Assembly: GCF_000423765.1 (NCBI RefSeq)
Contig: NZ_AUIP01000006.1
Coordinates: forward strand, 62,001 to 126,000
DNA: 64,000 nucleotides
Source of the DNA: Streptococcus porci DSM 23759
Lineage (GTDB): Bacteria; Bacillota; Bacilli; Lactobacillales; Streptococcaceae
Direction: 5' to 3'
Shown: piece by piece, positions 13,098 through 22,139 of the stretch
Layout: each line of letters begins with the position of its first letter
Numbering within the stretch: the stretch's first letter is position 1
Position numbers and translations under genes: made by a program
The notes under the pieces: generated by a model
What the model saw: the letters and a program-made list of their open reading frames with translations, nothing else
Told to the model about the DNA's origin: nothing
The model's database searches: none

Positions 13098-13122
13098 GTT
13101 GGTTTAGGAATAGGGGAGAAAC

Positions 13123-14211
13123 ATGAAAATTGCATTAAAGGAACTTTTCTTTTTTAAAAAGAAGTATCTCCTAGTAGAAGGTCTGGTTATTCTCATGATC
13201 TTTATGGTCATGTTCTTGTCAGGTTTGACTAATGGCTTGGGACGATTTGTTAGCGCTGGGATTGATAATATGCCTATTGAGCGGATTATCTTGCAGGAGG
13301 AAGCGGATGGGATTATCCCTTTCTCTAGCCTTTCGGAGGAAAATCTAAAGACCGTTGCTGATTTGGATTTGAAAACTCAGGAAGAACTAGCTATTTCACG
13401 TAGTCAGCTGACGGCGGATACCACAGAAGAAAATCTTGATGTTACCTACTTTATCCTAGAGGACAAGAGTAAGCTTTCCCCTAATTTGATTGAGGGAGAA
13501 GCGCTCAGCAACAAAGATTTTGAAATTGTATTGGATAATCGCTTCCAAGCTGACGGCATTAAACTGGGTGATAGCATCAAGGACACCAAGAGTGAACTTG
13601 AGCTGACAGTAGTTGGTTTCACTTCAGGTGCCCTTTACGGGCATACAGGTATCGGCTATATCAGTCAGGCTACCTATGTGGCACTGGCTCAAGCGACCAA
13701 TCCCAAGTACACTTGGACACCTCAAGCTATAGTGACTTCTGATCAGATTTTCGACGAAGCGAATCTTGGCAGTCTTGTTGTTTACGAAAAAGCTGCGCTA
13801 ATTGAAAAAATTCCTGGCTATGCAGCTGAGCAAGGAACTTTAAGCATGATTACCTGGGTGCTGGTGGTAGCTTCCGCTATTATCCTAGCAGTCTTCTTCT
13901 ATATTATCAGCCTTGAAAAACGTCAACAGTTTGGTGTGATGAAGGCTCTGGGTATGAGCATGGGGAGAATCGCCTATCAACAGTTGAGTCAAGTCACTTT
14001 GCTTGCACTCTTTGGAGCCCTTGTCGGTGATGCTCTAGCTCTTGGAATGGCAAGCGTCTTACCAATTAAAATGCCTTTCTACCTTAACCTGACGGATGTT
14101 CTGATTCTATCCCTGGTCTTTGTGCTGGTGACGATTGTAGCAAGTTTGCTTTCTGTTAGCCGTATTGCCAAAGTTGACCCGCTCATGATTATCAACGGAG
14201 GTGACGCCTAA
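13123..14211 (+). CDS. FtsX/MacB-type ABC transporter permease (HrtB-like)
   Basis: A 362-residue permease. One membrane segment lies near residues 15-35, then a large extracellular domain (about 40-240), then three segments near 245-350, the standard MacB/FtsX layout. It is 25 bases after the exporter pair and overlaps its ATPase gene by one base, so it is probably part of the same operon. Haem-exporting HrtB proteins share this layout and would fit a PefR-type operon, but peptide or antibiotic export is equally possible from sequence alone. Confidence 0.88.
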   Translation: MKIALKELFFFKKKYLLVEGLVILMIFMVMFLSGLTNGLGRFVSAGIDNMPIERIILQEEADGIIPFSSLSEENLKTVADLDLKTQEELAISRSQLTADTTEENLDVTYFILEDKSKLSPNLIEGEALSNKDFEIVLDNRFQADGIKLGDSIKDTKSELELTVVGFTSGALYGHTGIGYISQATYVALAQATNPKYTWTPQAIVTSDQIFDEANLGSLVVYEKAALIEKIPGYAAEQGTLSMITWVLVVASAIILAVFFYIISLEKRQQFGVMKALGMSMGRIAYQQLSQVTLLALFGALVGDALALGMASVLPIKMPFYLNLTDVLILSLVFVLVTIVASLLSVSRIAKVDPLMIINGGDA

Positions 14212-14888
14212 TGACTCAACCTTTGGTACTTAAAAATATTCGAAAATCTTATCAAGATGGTAGTGAACAACGCCAGATTTTGGATGGTATTGACCTCGTC
14301 CTTGAAAAGGGTGAGTTGGTAGCCATCCTTGGACCATCTGGCTCTGGGAAATCGACCCTGCTCTCTATCGTCGGCTGTCTTTTATCAGCAGATGAGGGCG
14401 AGCTCATCATTGATGGACAGAGCATTGGTTCAAGTTCCAAAAAAGAGTGGACACGTCTTCGACGCGACTATCTGGGGTTTATCTTCCAAAATCATCAGTT
14501 GTTACCCTACCTAACTATCTATGACCAATTGGAGATGGTGGTCAAGATGGCAAACGCCTCCGCAACCAAGGAAGATATCCTGTCTCTCCTGGGGGAGCTA
14601 GGAATCTCTGACTGTGCTCAGAAATTTCCTAAGGATATGTCTGGGGGTCAAAAGCAGCGTGCAGCCATTGCCCGAGCCTTTATCACTCAGCCAAGTCTGA
14701 TTCTAGCTGATGAGCCAACTGCTAGCCTTGACGAAGCGAGAGGTCGCCAAATTGCCGAACTGCTCCGCAAAGAAGTCAAAGAAAAGAATACCGCAGCTAT
14801 TATGGTCACCCACGACGAACGGATTCTTGATTTAGTAGATAAGATTTATGTGCTCAAAAAAGGGAAGTTGGTCCTTAAAGAAAATTAA
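14211..14888 (+). CDS. ABC transporter ATP-binding protein (MacB/LolD type)
   Basis: A 225-residue ATPase with Walker A GPSGSGKSTL (about residue 40), signature MSGGQKQR (about 142), Walker B LILADEPTASLD and H-loop VTHD. It starts in the TAATG overlap with the permease, so the two form one transporter of the MacB/HrtA class. A weak hairpin (14891-14911) follows and probably ends the operon that starts at 9087. Confidence 0.92.
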   Translation: MTQPLVLKNIRKSYQDGSEQRQILDGIDLVLEKGELVAILGPSGSGKSTLLSIVGCLLSADEGELIIDGQSIGSSSKKEWTRLRRDYLGFIFQNHQLLPYLTIYDQLEMVVKMANASATKEDILSLLGELGISDCAQKFPKDMSGGQKQRAAIARAFITQPSLILADEPTASLDEARGRQIAELLRKEVKEKNTAAIMVTHDERILDLVDKIYVLKKGKLVLKEN

Positions 14889-14890
14889 TC

Positions 14891-14917
14891 AAAGCGCCCT
14901 TGTGGTGCTTTTGCTTT
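14891..14917 (+). terminator. Probable terminator of the exporter operon
   Basis: An 8-bp stem with one G-T pair (14891-14898 with 14904-14911) is followed by a T-rich but interrupted tail. It is the only hairpin after the operon. A TATAAT at 14934-14939 that follows is a plausible promoter for the decayed gene at 14977. Confidence 0.5.
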
Positions 14918-14976
14918 TCCCTTACGAATATTTTATAATAGAGAAAAGTATAACAGAGAAAAGTGAGCTTTATCTG

Positions 14977-15149
14977 ATGAAAAAGGTGAGAACAGCGCTG
15001 ATTGTCGAAAGTCTAGTTTTTGTTGCCCACCTACTCTGATGTCTCATCATACGAGGCAATGCTTTTACAATCTGGATATATCGCTTGTGATAAGCCTACT
15101 AATTGGGCTCTTATCACTTCTAGGTGAAACCTTAACTAAATGGTATTAG
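14977..15149 (+). pseudogene. Decayed small membrane protein
   Basis: ATG at 14977 begins a hydrophobic peptide (MKKVRTALIVESLVFVAHLL) that meets a TGA at 15037-15039. The same frame continues for about 16 codons. A different frame then encodes a second membrane-like segment (SLVISLLIGLLSLLGE) ending at a TAG at 15147. An in-frame stop and a frameshift in about 170 bases suggest a broken gene for a protein of roughly 57 residues. The family is not recognised. Chance hydrophobic coding is possible. Confidence 0.45.
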
Positions 15150-15161
15150 AAAGAAAAACAA

Positions 15162-15608
15162 ATGACTAAAATTCGTGGCTTTGAACTGGTTAGCCAGTTT
15201 ACAGATGAAAACTTATTGCCAAAGCGTGAAACAGCTCACGCAGCAGGCTATGATTTAAAAGTAGCGGTGGCAACCGCCATTGCACCAGGGGAGATTAAGC
15301 TGGTACCGACAGGCGTCAAAGCCTACATGCAGCCAAATGAAGTTCTCTACCTTTATGATCGCTCGTCTAATCCTCGGAAAAAAGGCTTGGTGCTAATAAA
15401 CTCCGTCGGAGTGATTGATGGCGACTACTACGATAACCCTAACAACGAAGGCCACATTTTTGCACAGATGAAAAACATCACAGATGAGTCAGTGGTCCTA
15501 GAAGTCGGAGAGCGCATCGTCCAAGGTGTTTTTATGCCTTTCTTGGTTGCTGATGGGGATGAGGCAGACGGCGTGCGTACAGGTGGCTTTGGCTCGACAG
15601 GTAAGTAA
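15162..15608 (+). CDS. dut: Deoxyuridine 5'-triphosphate nucleotidohydrolase
   Basis: A 148-residue trimeric dUTPase that hydrolyses dUTP to dUMP. All the usual motifs are present: AAGYDLKVA (motif 1), [10 protein letters not shown] (2), [13 protein letters not shown] (3), ERIVQGVF (4) and the C-terminal RTGGFGSTG (5), which closes over the active site. It is next to radA, which starts two bases after its stop, so the two are probably one transcript. Confidence 0.95.
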   Translation: MTKIRGFELVSQFTDENLLPKRETAHAAGYDLKVAVATAIAPGEIKLVPTGVKAYMQPNEVLYLYDRSSNPRKKGLVLINSVGVIDGDYYDNPNNEGHIFAQMKNITDESVVLEVGERIVQGVFMPFLVADGDEADGVRTGGFGSTGK

Positions 15609-15609
15609 A

Positions 15610-16974
15610 ATGGCTAAGAAAAAATCAACTTTTGTTTGCCAAGAATGTGGCTACCATTCGCCCAAATATCTTGGGCGTTGTCCAAACTGTTCGTCGTGGA
15701 CTTCTTTTGTGGAAGAAGTTGAAGTTCAGGAAGTCAAAAATGCCCGTGTTAGTTTGACCGGTGAAAAGAGCAAACCAACCAAGCTTAAGGATGTTTCTTC
15801 GATTAACTACGCCCGCACCAAGACAGATATGGGAGAGTTTAACCGTGTATTGGGTGGCGGTGTGGTTCCTGGTAGTTTGGTTCTTATCGGTGGTGACCCC
15901 GGTATCGGGAAATCAACCCTTTTACTTCAAGTCTCCACCCAACTAGCTAATAAGGGTATAGTCCTTTACGTTTCTGGGGAAGAATCAGCAGAGCAAATTA
16001 AACTGCGTAGTGAGCGCCTGGGTGACATTGATAATGAGTTTTACCTCTATGCTGAGACCAATATGCAGGCTGTACGTAGCCAGATTGAACAGATTAAACC
16101 TGATTTTCTCGTCATAGACTCTATTCAGACCATTATGAGCCCTGATATTTCGGGGGTTCAAGGGTCGGTATCGCAAGTGCGTGAAGTGACGGCAGAGCTG
16201 ATGCAACTGGCCAAGACAAATAATATTGCAACCTTTATCGTTGGTCATGTGACTAAGGAGGGGCAACTGGCTGGACCGCGTATGTTGGAACATATGGTGG
16301 ACACGGTGCTTTATTTTGAAGGGGAACGTCATCACACTTTCCGTATTCTGCGTGCTGTGAAAAATCGTTTTGGTTCAACCAACGAAATTGGCATTTTTGA
16401 AATGCAATCGGGAGGTCTGGTTGAGGTGCTTAATCCCAGCCAAGTTTTCTTAGAAGAACGTTTGGACGGAGCAACAGGCTCTGCTATTGTCGTGACAATG
16501 GAAGGTAGTCGTCCAATTTTGGCGGAAGTACAAGCCTTGGTGACACCGACAGTCTTTGGAAATGCCAAACGCACCACAACGGGTTTAGATTTTAATCGCG
16601 TCAGTCTGATTATGGCTGTTTTAGAAAAGCGTTGCGGACTTCTTTTGCAAAACCAAGATGCCTATCTTAAGTCAGCAGGGGGAGTGAAACTAGATGAGCC
16701 AGCGATTGATTTGGCTGTCGCGGTAGCTATTGCCTCAAGCTATAAGGAAAGGCCGACCAATCCCCAAGAAGCCTTCATCGGTGAAATTGGCCTGACTGGG
16801 GAAATCCGTCGTGTCACACGTATCGAGCAACGCATCAACGAAGCGGCAAAGCTTGGCTTTACCAAAGTTTATGCTCCTAAAAATGCCCTGCAAGGCATTG
16901 AGGTGCCAAAAGATATTCAGGTCATCGGAGTGACAACGGTTGGCGAAGTTTTAAAGAAAGTATTTGACAAATGA
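15610..16974 (+). CDS. radA: DNA repair protein RadA
   Basis: A 454-residue RecA-related ATPase that promotes branch migration in recombination and, in streptococci, natural transformation. An N-terminal zinc finger has two C-x2-C pairs (CQEC and CPNC). Walker [11 protein letters not shown] is at about residue 95, the RadA-specific KNRFG motif at about 250, and a Lon-like C-terminal domain follows. The start is the ATG at 15610 ([10 protein letters not shown]); the longer open frame upstream is inside dut. Confidence 0.96.
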   Translation: MAKKKSTFVCQECGYHSPKYLGRCPNCSSWTSFVEEVEVQEVKNARVSLTGEKSKPTKLKDVSSINYARTKTDMGEFNRVLGGGVVPGSLVLIGGDPGIGKSTLLLQVSTQLANKGIVLYVSGEESAEQIKLRSERLGDIDNEFYLYAETNMQAVRSQIEQIKPDFLVIDSIQTIMSPDISGVQGSVSQVREVTAELMQLAKTNNIATFIVGHVTKEGQLAGPRMLEHMVDTVLYFEGERHHTFRILRAVKNRFGSTNEIGIFEMQSGGLVEVLNPSQVFLEERLDGATGSAIVVTMEGSRPILAEVQALVTPTVFGNAKRTTTGLDFNRVSLIMAVLEKRCGLLLQNQDAYLKSAGGVKLDEPAIDLAVAVAIASSYKERPTNPQEAFIGEIGLTGEIRRVTRIEQRINEAAKLGFTKVYAPKNALQGIEVPKDIQVIGVTTVGEVLKKVFDK

Positions 16975-17345
16975 TCATTAGAGAAGCTATCCCAGAAGAT
17001 TGTGGGTAAATTTATCGCTTGTACCAAGAAGAAGGTTGGGAAAGTTTTACACTTGATAAAATCCAGAAACTTGTGGAGAGTTCCTACTGGCTAGTTTTAG
17101 AAAATGAAGGAGAGATTGTCGGCTTTGTCAGGTATTTGACCGATAAGCTGATGACCACCTATCTCTGTGAATTAGTGGTAGCTGAGAATCATCGTTGTAA
17201 GGGTTACGCCAGTCAAATGATTTCGGAAATTAGCATCAGGCACCCCAAAACTCGAATTGATTTGATTTCAGAGGCCGATGGCTTCTACGATCGCCTGCAG
17301 TTTAGAAGCGTTGGTTCAGGTCGTCGAAAAAGCATGTCACCCTAG
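16971..17345 (+). pseudogene. GNAT acetyltransferase interrupted by a stop at codon 13
   Basis: ATG at 16971 overlaps the radA stop (ATGA) and encodes [12 protein letters not shown], a normal GNAT start. A TAA at 17007-17009 breaks the frame, which then stays open to 17345 with IYRLYQEEGW and the acetyl-CoA loop region VVAENHRCKGYASQM. A single base change explains the break. Re-initiation at the TTG at 17019 would give 108 residues lacking the first strand, so activity is doubtful. Confidence 0.8.
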
Positions 17346-17486
17346 CTGCCAAACTTACCATTGCTACCTAGATTGATTATAATAATAGTGAAAGGAATGC
17401 TTAATTGCTTAGCAAGATAAGTATGGGACAAGCACGCGTTTTAGATTGGAAATGATGGCTAAGACAAGAGTCATGGGTATATTACT

Positions 17487-17714
17487 ATGATTTGGTCCTT
17501 ATTAGTTGGTTTTCTAATTGGTTCACTAGCTGGGATTTTTACAGAACGTAAATACGGCTGTATTGGAACGAGTTTAGCTGGTCTAGCTGGTTCTTGGGTA
17601 GGACAGAGTCTCTTTGGAAACTGGGGACCTAGCCTTGCAGGTATGGCGATTATTCCCTCTGTTTTTGGGGCAGCTATCGTCATCGCTGTGCTTTCTTATT
17701 TCTTTGATCGCTAG
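17487..17714 (+). CDS. GlsB/YeaQ/YmgE-family small membrane protein
   Basis: A 75-residue protein of three hydrophobic, glycine-rich segments (VGFLIGSLAGIF, then GLAGSWVGQSLFG, then AAIVIAVLSYFF). This matches the transglycosylase-associated/GlsB family of small membrane proteins often induced by stress. Function within the family is unclear. The ribosome-binding site is weak. It is followed by a hairpin terminator at 17723-17749. Confidence 0.8.
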   Translation: MIWSLLVGFLIGSLAGIFTERKYGCIGTSLAGLAGSWVGQSLFGNWGPSLAGMAIIPSVFGAAIVIAVLSYFFDR

Positions 17715-17722
17715 TCATCTGG

Positions 17723-17749
17723 TCAGTCTCACTTGAGGCTGATTTTTTT
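17723..17749 (+). terminator. Rho-independent terminator
   Basis: An 8-bp stem with one G-T pair (17723-17730 with 17735-17742) has a 4-base loop and seven T residues. It separates the GlsB-like gene from the AIM24-family gene. Confidence 0.8.
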
Positions 17750-17804
17750 GAAAAAGCCAGAGGCGGCTAATGACTTTAGTCTTAAAAAGTGATTTGGTTT
17801 TTCT

Positions 17805-17833
17805 TTGACAAGTTGTTAGAAATACAATATAAT
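17805..17833 (+). promoter_or_regulatory. Consensus promoter of the AIM24-family gene
   Basis: TTGACA at 17805-17810 and TATAAT at 17828-17833 are separated by 17 bases. Transcription would begin near 17840, giving a leader of about 50 bases before the TTG start at 17891. Confidence 0.8.
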
Positions 17834-17890
17834 TGTCTTATAGAATTAACACAAAAAGCACAGCTATTTTCAAAAAGAAAGAGGTTCAAA

Positions 17891-18640
17891 TTGGATAATC
17901 GAATGAAATACACAATTGACAGCAATATGCAATTTCCACTGGTAGAAATTGATCTTGAAGCAGGTGAGTCAGCCTACATCCAGCAAGGATCGATGGTTTA
18001 TCATACACCCAGTGTGACCCTAAACACCCGTCTGAATGCTCGTGGGGACTCGGGTCTTGGCAAGTTAATAGGAGCTATCGGTCGCTCAATGACATCTGGA
18101 GAGTCTATGTTTATCACTCAGGCAGTCTCGAACGCTAATGATGGCAAACTGGCTCTATCCCCTTCAATGCCTGGTCAGGTCATTGCTTTGGAACTGGGGG
18201 CCAAACAGTACCGACTCAATGATGGTGCCTTTCTAGCTTTGGACGGTTCTGCTCAGTATAAGATGGAACGCCAGTCAGTTGGTCGCGCCTTTTTTGGCGG
18301 GCAAGGCGGTCTCTTTGTCATGACGACTGAGGGAGAAGGGACTCTATTAGCAAATAGCTTTGGCTCCATCAAAAAACTTGTCCTCAATGGCGATAGTATT
18401 ACCATTGATAACGCTCATGTAGTAGCTTGGAGCAAGGAACTAGATTATGATATTCACCTAGAAAATGGCTTTTTACAGTCCATTGGTACAGGAGAGGGGA
18501 TTGTTAATACTTTCCGAGGTTACGGTGAAATTTACGTGCAAAGTCTCAATATCGAAACCTTCTCTCGTGTTGTGGGTAGCCATATCTCTCTAGGAGGCGG
18601 AGATGATGGTGGAGGTTCTTTCCTTGGTAACCTTTTCTAA
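17891..18640 (+). CDS. AIM24-family (TIGR00266) protein
   Basis: A 249-residue beta-rich protein of the AIM24/TIGR00266 family, whose bacterial role is not established. The start was placed at the TTG at 17891 because AGAGG lies 6 bases before it, whereas the ATG at 17903 (MKYTIDSNMQF) is 18 bases from that site. The C-terminus carries the family's Gly/Asp-rich tail (LGGGDDGGGSFLGNLF). It is monocistronic between a consensus promoter and a strong terminator. Confidence 0.85.
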   Translation: MDNRMKYTIDSNMQFPLVEIDLEAGESAYIQQGSMVYHTPSVTLNTRLNARGDSGLGKLIGAIGRSMTSGESMFITQAVSNANDGKLALSPSMPGQVIALELGAKQYRLNDGAFLALDGSAQYKMERQSVGRAFFGGQGGLFVMTTEGEGTLLANSFGSIKKLVLNGDSITIDNAHVVAWSKELDYDIHLENGFLQSIGTGEGIVNTFRGYGEIYVQSLNIETFSRVVGSHISLGGGDDGGGSFLGNLF

Positions 18641-18648
18641 AATGACTG

Positions 18649-18680
18649 AAAGAATCCATGCAAGTTTGGATTCTTTTTTT
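18649..18680 (+). terminator. Rho-independent terminator
   Basis: A perfect 10-bp stem (18649-18658 with 18667-18676) has an 8-base loop and a T run. It ends the AIM24-family transcript. Confidence 0.85.
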
Positions 18681-18770
18681 GACGACTTACTGGCAATAAG
18701 TGACCACTTACCCAAAAGCTCTTGTTATTTGAAAAAGCCCTGCTATAATAAAAAATGAAAGGAGGACATG

Positions 18771-19217
18771 ATGAAAGTTAAAATTGAAATAGATGACAGT
18801 TTAGACGATGTTGAAGTTGTGATTAAGGCTAGTCACCTATCTGCCCAGGTGGAGCATCTCCAGCAGGTTTTAGCTCAGGTCAGTCGTCCTCCTCTGATTT
18901 TCTACAAGGGAAGTAGCGAATATTTTATCAATTTGATAGATGTTCTCTTTTTTGAGACAGATGGGGATAAGATTTTTGGGCATACTGGAAGTAAGGCTTA
19001 CGAGGTCAAACTTGAGCTTTATGAGCTTGAAGACTACCTGCCCAGCTATTTTTGTCGGGTGGCAAAAAGTACCATTGTCAATATCAAACAGATTTATTCT
19101 CTGGATAAGTCTTTCTCGGGGACATCAACTATTCGTTTTTACGAAACCCACAAGCAGGTGCATGTCTCGCGACATTATTATCAATTTTTAAAAGAAAAAT
19201 TACAGGAAATGAGGTAA
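18771..19217 (+). CDS. LytTR-domain DNA-binding regulator
   Basis: A 148-residue protein with an N-terminal charged region and a LytTR DNA-binding domain from about residue 45 to the end, seen in EYFINLIDVLFFETDGDK and FCRVAKSTIVNIKQIYSL. It lacks a response-regulator receiver domain. AAAGGAGG sits 5 bases before the second of two adjacent ATGs (18771), which was preferred over 18768. An extended -10 (TGCTATAAT, to 18749) precedes it. It lies 3 bases before the LiaF-like gene, so the pair likely forms a membrane-stress regulatory unit. Confidence 0.88.
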   Translation: MKVKIEIDDSLDDVEVVIKASHLSAQVEHLQQVLAQVSRPPLIFYKGSSEYFINLIDVLFFETDGDKIFGHTGSKAYEVKLELYELEDYLPSYFCRVAKSTIVNIKQIYSLDKSFSGTSTIRFYETHKQVHVSRHYYQFLKEKLQEMR

Positions 19218-19220
19218 GTT

Positions 19221-19886
19221 ATGAACAGCAAAAAAAACATCTTTTGGGGACTGGTGCTGATTGGCGCAGCAGGGCTCATTATTTTTAGAGACCAGTTGCC
19301 AAGCTTGGGTTTGCCTCTTTGGAAGTTATTTTTAGTTGTCTATGCTATTATTGAAAGTGTGACCTATCTTTTTAGAAAAGACATTCATTTAGCTTATGCA
19401 GGGGGAGCGGTCGCCTTTATTACCCTAAACAGTGAGTATCACTGGCTCGTGATTGGCACTTGGCATCTTATCTTAGCTGCCGTTTTAATCTACATTGGTC
19501 TTCAGCTTATTTTTCCTCGGTGGGGGAAATGGCAGGGCTATGTGAGGAAAAATGGCAGAGTTGAAGCTTTGATTGGCAAGGGCATGGGCTCTGGTACTCG
19601 TTACATCAATGATGATAATTTTGTTCATGGCGATGCTGATATCGTATTTAGTACTTCAAGCATTTATTTCGATAATGCGGTCATTCTAGGCGATAAGGCA
19701 AGCTTTAATCTAGATGTAGTCTTTGGTAGCGCTACCCTGTACCTCCCTCGGAATTGGGCAGTTGATGTTCAAAGTGACAATGTCTTCAGCCGAGTTGATT
19801 GTCAGCCACCAAAGGCAGAAACCGATAAGATTTTGCACATCAGAGGTGATTTAGTTTTCTCTAATCTCACAGTCCTCTATATTTAA
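19221..19886 (+). CDS. LiaF-like membrane protein
   Basis: A 221-residue protein with about four membrane segments in residues 8-100 and a C-terminal beta-rich domain (about 110-221) resembling the C-terminal domain of LiaF/YvqF (DUF2154), a negative regulator of cell-envelope stress signalling. It follows the LytTR regulator by 3 bases, so it may hold that regulator in check; this is inferred from the pairing. A hairpin at about 19896-19915 with an imperfect T tract follows. Confidence 0.8.
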   Translation: MNSKKNIFWGLVLIGAAGLIIFRDQLPSLGLPLWKLFLVVYAIIESVTYLFRKDIHLAYAGGAVAFITLNSEYHWLVIGTWHLILAAVLIYIGLQLIFPRWGKWQGYVRKNGRVEALIGKGMGSGTRYINDDNFVHGDADIVFSTSSIYFDNAVILGDKASFNLDVVFGSATLYLPRNWAVDVQSDNVFSRVDCQPPKAETDKILHIRGDLVFSNLTVLYI

Positions 19887-19961
19887 TTGAAAGCGGTTTG
19901 GAACTTTCCAAGCCCTTTTCTTTGTGTTAAAATAGGAACAATATAGAAACGAGAGGTTTTT

Positions 19962-20657
19962 ATGAGAGAGTGTGAGTGGCGTCTGGGAGCTAGGGCTGCG
20001 GTTCCGACGGTTTTGGGCTACTTGTCTATTGGTCTGGCTTATGGGATTGTAGCTAACGAGACAGGATTATCGCCTTTTGAGACCCTTTTGACCAGTCTTT
20101 TTGTCTATTCGGGTTCTGGCCAGTTTGTACTTTGTGCCCTTCTTTTGGCTGGGGCTGATTTAGCCAGTATTGCTTTGACGGTTTTTTTGACCAATCTCCG
20201 TCATTTTCTTATGAATCTGCACACTGCAACGCTTTTTCCAAAAGACAAGCTATGGGAACAGGTACTAATTGGCTCTTTTATGACTGATGAGAGCTATGGG
20301 GTTCTTTTAGGGCAAAAGGTCACAGCGGGGCAGGCAAGTCTAGCTTGGATGTATGGTAACAATTTCGCTTCTTATGCTTCATGGTGCTTAGCGACCACTA
20401 TGGGAGCTGCACTTGGAAAACTCTTGCCAAATCCAGCCGCTTTAGGCATTGACTTTGCCCTCATAGCCATGTTTGTGGCCATCTTTTCAGGACAGTTAGC
20501 GGGCATGGCCAAACGTTTGCCCCTAAAGAAAATTGGTATGGTTTTGCTAACGGTCATGGTGACTTATTTGCTGGCGGGTTATTTTATGACGGGTTCTCTG
20601 GCGGTGCTTGTAGCGACTCTGACCGCATGCCTTGTGGGGGTGATGACTGATGACTAG
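19962..20657 (+). CDS. azlC: AzlC-family branched-chain amino acid exporter, large subunit
   Basis: A 231-residue membrane protein matching AzlC, seen in AAVPTVLGYLSIGLAYGI, SLFVYSGSGQFV and the conserved NLRHFLM segment. AzlC and AzlD together export branched-chain amino acids in Bacillus; the substrate here is not shown by the sequence. The gene overlaps azlD by 8 bases, the normal arrangement. Confidence 0.9.
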   Translation: MRECEWRLGARAAVPTVLGYLSIGLAYGIVANETGLSPFETLLTSLFVYSGSGQFVLCALLLAGADLASIALTVFLTNLRHFLMNLHTATLFPKDKLWEQVLIGSFMTDESYGVLLGQKVTAGQASLAWMYGNNFASYASWCLATTMGAALGKLLPNPAALGIDFALIAMFVAIFSGQLAGMAKRLPLKKIGMVLLTVMVTYLLAGYFMTGSLAVLVATLTACLVGVMTDD

Positions 20658-20973
20658 AACTTACCTGTTTGTAGCCATTTTGCTGGCGACCGTAGTCACT
20701 TGGTTACCTAGGGGTTTGCCCTATGTTATCGTTAGGATGGTTACACTTCCCGACAAAGTCATCCGCTTTTTCAACTACCTGCCTATTTCAATTATCTTTG
20801 CTCTGATTTTATCAAGCGTCGTGACGACAGAGGTTGGAGGCTCACCTTCTGTGAAATTGGCAGAGCTGATGGCTATCATACCGACATTTATAGTGATGTT
20901 GCGAACCAAGAATGTTATGTTGACTGTTTTGATTGGTTGCGCCAGCATGGCTGTGTTGAGACTTCTATTTTAA
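20650..20973 (+). CDS. azlD: AzlD-family branched-chain amino acid exporter, small subunit
   Basis: A 107-residue protein with four hydrophobic segments and the AzlD features TWLPRGLPYVIVR and YLPISIIFALI. It is translated from an ATG inside the end of azlC, so the two subunits are coupled. The 130 bases after it hold no clear terminator. Confidence 0.9.
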   Translation: MTRTYLFVAILLATVVTWLPRGLPYVIVRMVTLPDKVIRFFNYLPISIIFALILSSVVTTEVGGSPSVKLAELMAIIPTFIVMLRTKNVMLTVLIGCASMAVLRLLF

Positions 20974-21104
20974 AAAATAAGGAAAGGAAAGCTGGTGAGC
21001 GTGTATCATTGAGCACGCCTAGGATGTTTTAGAAAAAAATATAGGTATCTTCGTTGCCTTTTCTATTTTCTTTTGCATCGCTTAACGGCTTTGTATATTG
21101 ATTT

Positions 21105-22130
21105 ATGTTGCATTTTGAAAATGATTACAATGAGGGTGTCCACCCAGCTCTGTTGCAGGCCTTGGTGGAGACTAATCACATCAATTTATCAGGGTATGGC
21201 ACTGACTCCTACACGCAAAGCGCAGCAGATAAGATTCGCAAGGCGTGCGCCTGCCCTCAAGCCCAGGTTCAATTTGTGACAGGTGGTACTCAGGCTAATC
21301 AACTGGTTATCAACAGTCTCTTGACTTCCTACGAGGGAGTTCTGGCTGCTGAGACGGGGCATATTGCCACTCACGAAGCTGGGGCGATTGAATTTTCAGG
21401 TCATAAAGTTCTACCCTTGCCTCATAAGGAGGGCAAGATTTCAGCTCAGGATGTGAAAAAACATTTGGAAGATTTTTACGCTGATGGTAACCATGAACAC
21501 ATGGTTTTTCCTGGCATGGTCTATATTTCTCATCCTACTGAGTACGGTACGCTTTATACAAAAGCTGAGCTTGAATCCTTATCCAATATTTGCGATGCTT
21601 ATCAGATTCCCCTTTTTATGGATGGAGCTCGTCTGGGTTACGCTTTAGGAGCTGAAGAAAATGAGCTGACGCTGCCAATCATTTCTAAGCTCTGCCATGT
21701 CTTTTATATCGGTGGTACCAAGATGGGAGCCCTGGCGGGAGAAGCTATCGTCTTCACCAAGCAAAACATGCCCAAGCACTTTACCGCTATCGTCAAGCAA
21801 CACGGGGCTTTAGTGGCAAAAGGTCGTCTTTTTGGTGTGCAGTTTGACCGCTTCTTTGCAGATAATCTCTACACTGAGATTGGCCGCTCTGCCATTTTCC
21901 TGGCTAAGCAGCTGAGAGCTCTCCTCAAGGAAAAAGGTTATCGCTTTTATCTGGAAAGTCCGACCAACCAGCAGTTTTTGATTATGGAAAATCGTAAATT
22001 GGAAAAATTAGGTCAATCCGTCGTCTATAGTTTTTGGGAAAAATACGACGAAAATCACACAGTCATTCGTCTAGCTACCTCTTGGTCAACCACTCAGGAA
22101 GATATAGACTCCTTAGCAGAAGAATTATAG
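21105..22130 (+). CDS. ltaE: Low-specificity L-threonine aldolase
   Basis: A 341-residue PLP enzyme of the beta-eliminating lyase/threonine aldolase family, which splits L-threonine or L-allo-threonine into glycine and acetaldehyde. The N-terminal FENDYNEGVHPALLQAL, the FMDGARLGYALG segment and the PLP lysine in GGTKMGAL (about residue 206) are all present. No Shine-Dalgarno sequence precedes the ATG. A -10-like TATATT ends only 5 bases before it, so a leaderless transcript is possible. The MFS gene follows by 9 bases. Confidence 0.9.
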   Translation: MLHFENDYNEGVHPALLQALVETNHINLSGYGTDSYTQSAADKIRKACACPQAQVQFVTGGTQANQLVINSLLTSYEGVLAAETGHIATHEAGAIEFSGHKVLPLPHKEGKISAQDVKKHLEDFYADGNHEHMVFPGMVYISHPTEYGTLYTKAELESLSNICDAYQIPLFMDGARLGYALGAEENELTLPIISKLCHVFYIGGTKMGALAGEAIVFTKQNMPKHFTAIVKQHGALVAKGRLFGVQFDRFFADNLYTEIGRSAIFLAKQLRALLKEKGYRFYLESPTNQQFLIMENRKLEKLGQSVVYSFWEKYDENHTVIRLATSWSTTQEDIDSLAEEL

Positions 22131-22139
22131 AAAGAAAAC

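Noticed and set aside
17471..17683. A 70-codon minus-strand frame
   Set aside because: It is antisense to the GlsB-like membrane protein, whose hydrophobic pattern is convincing.
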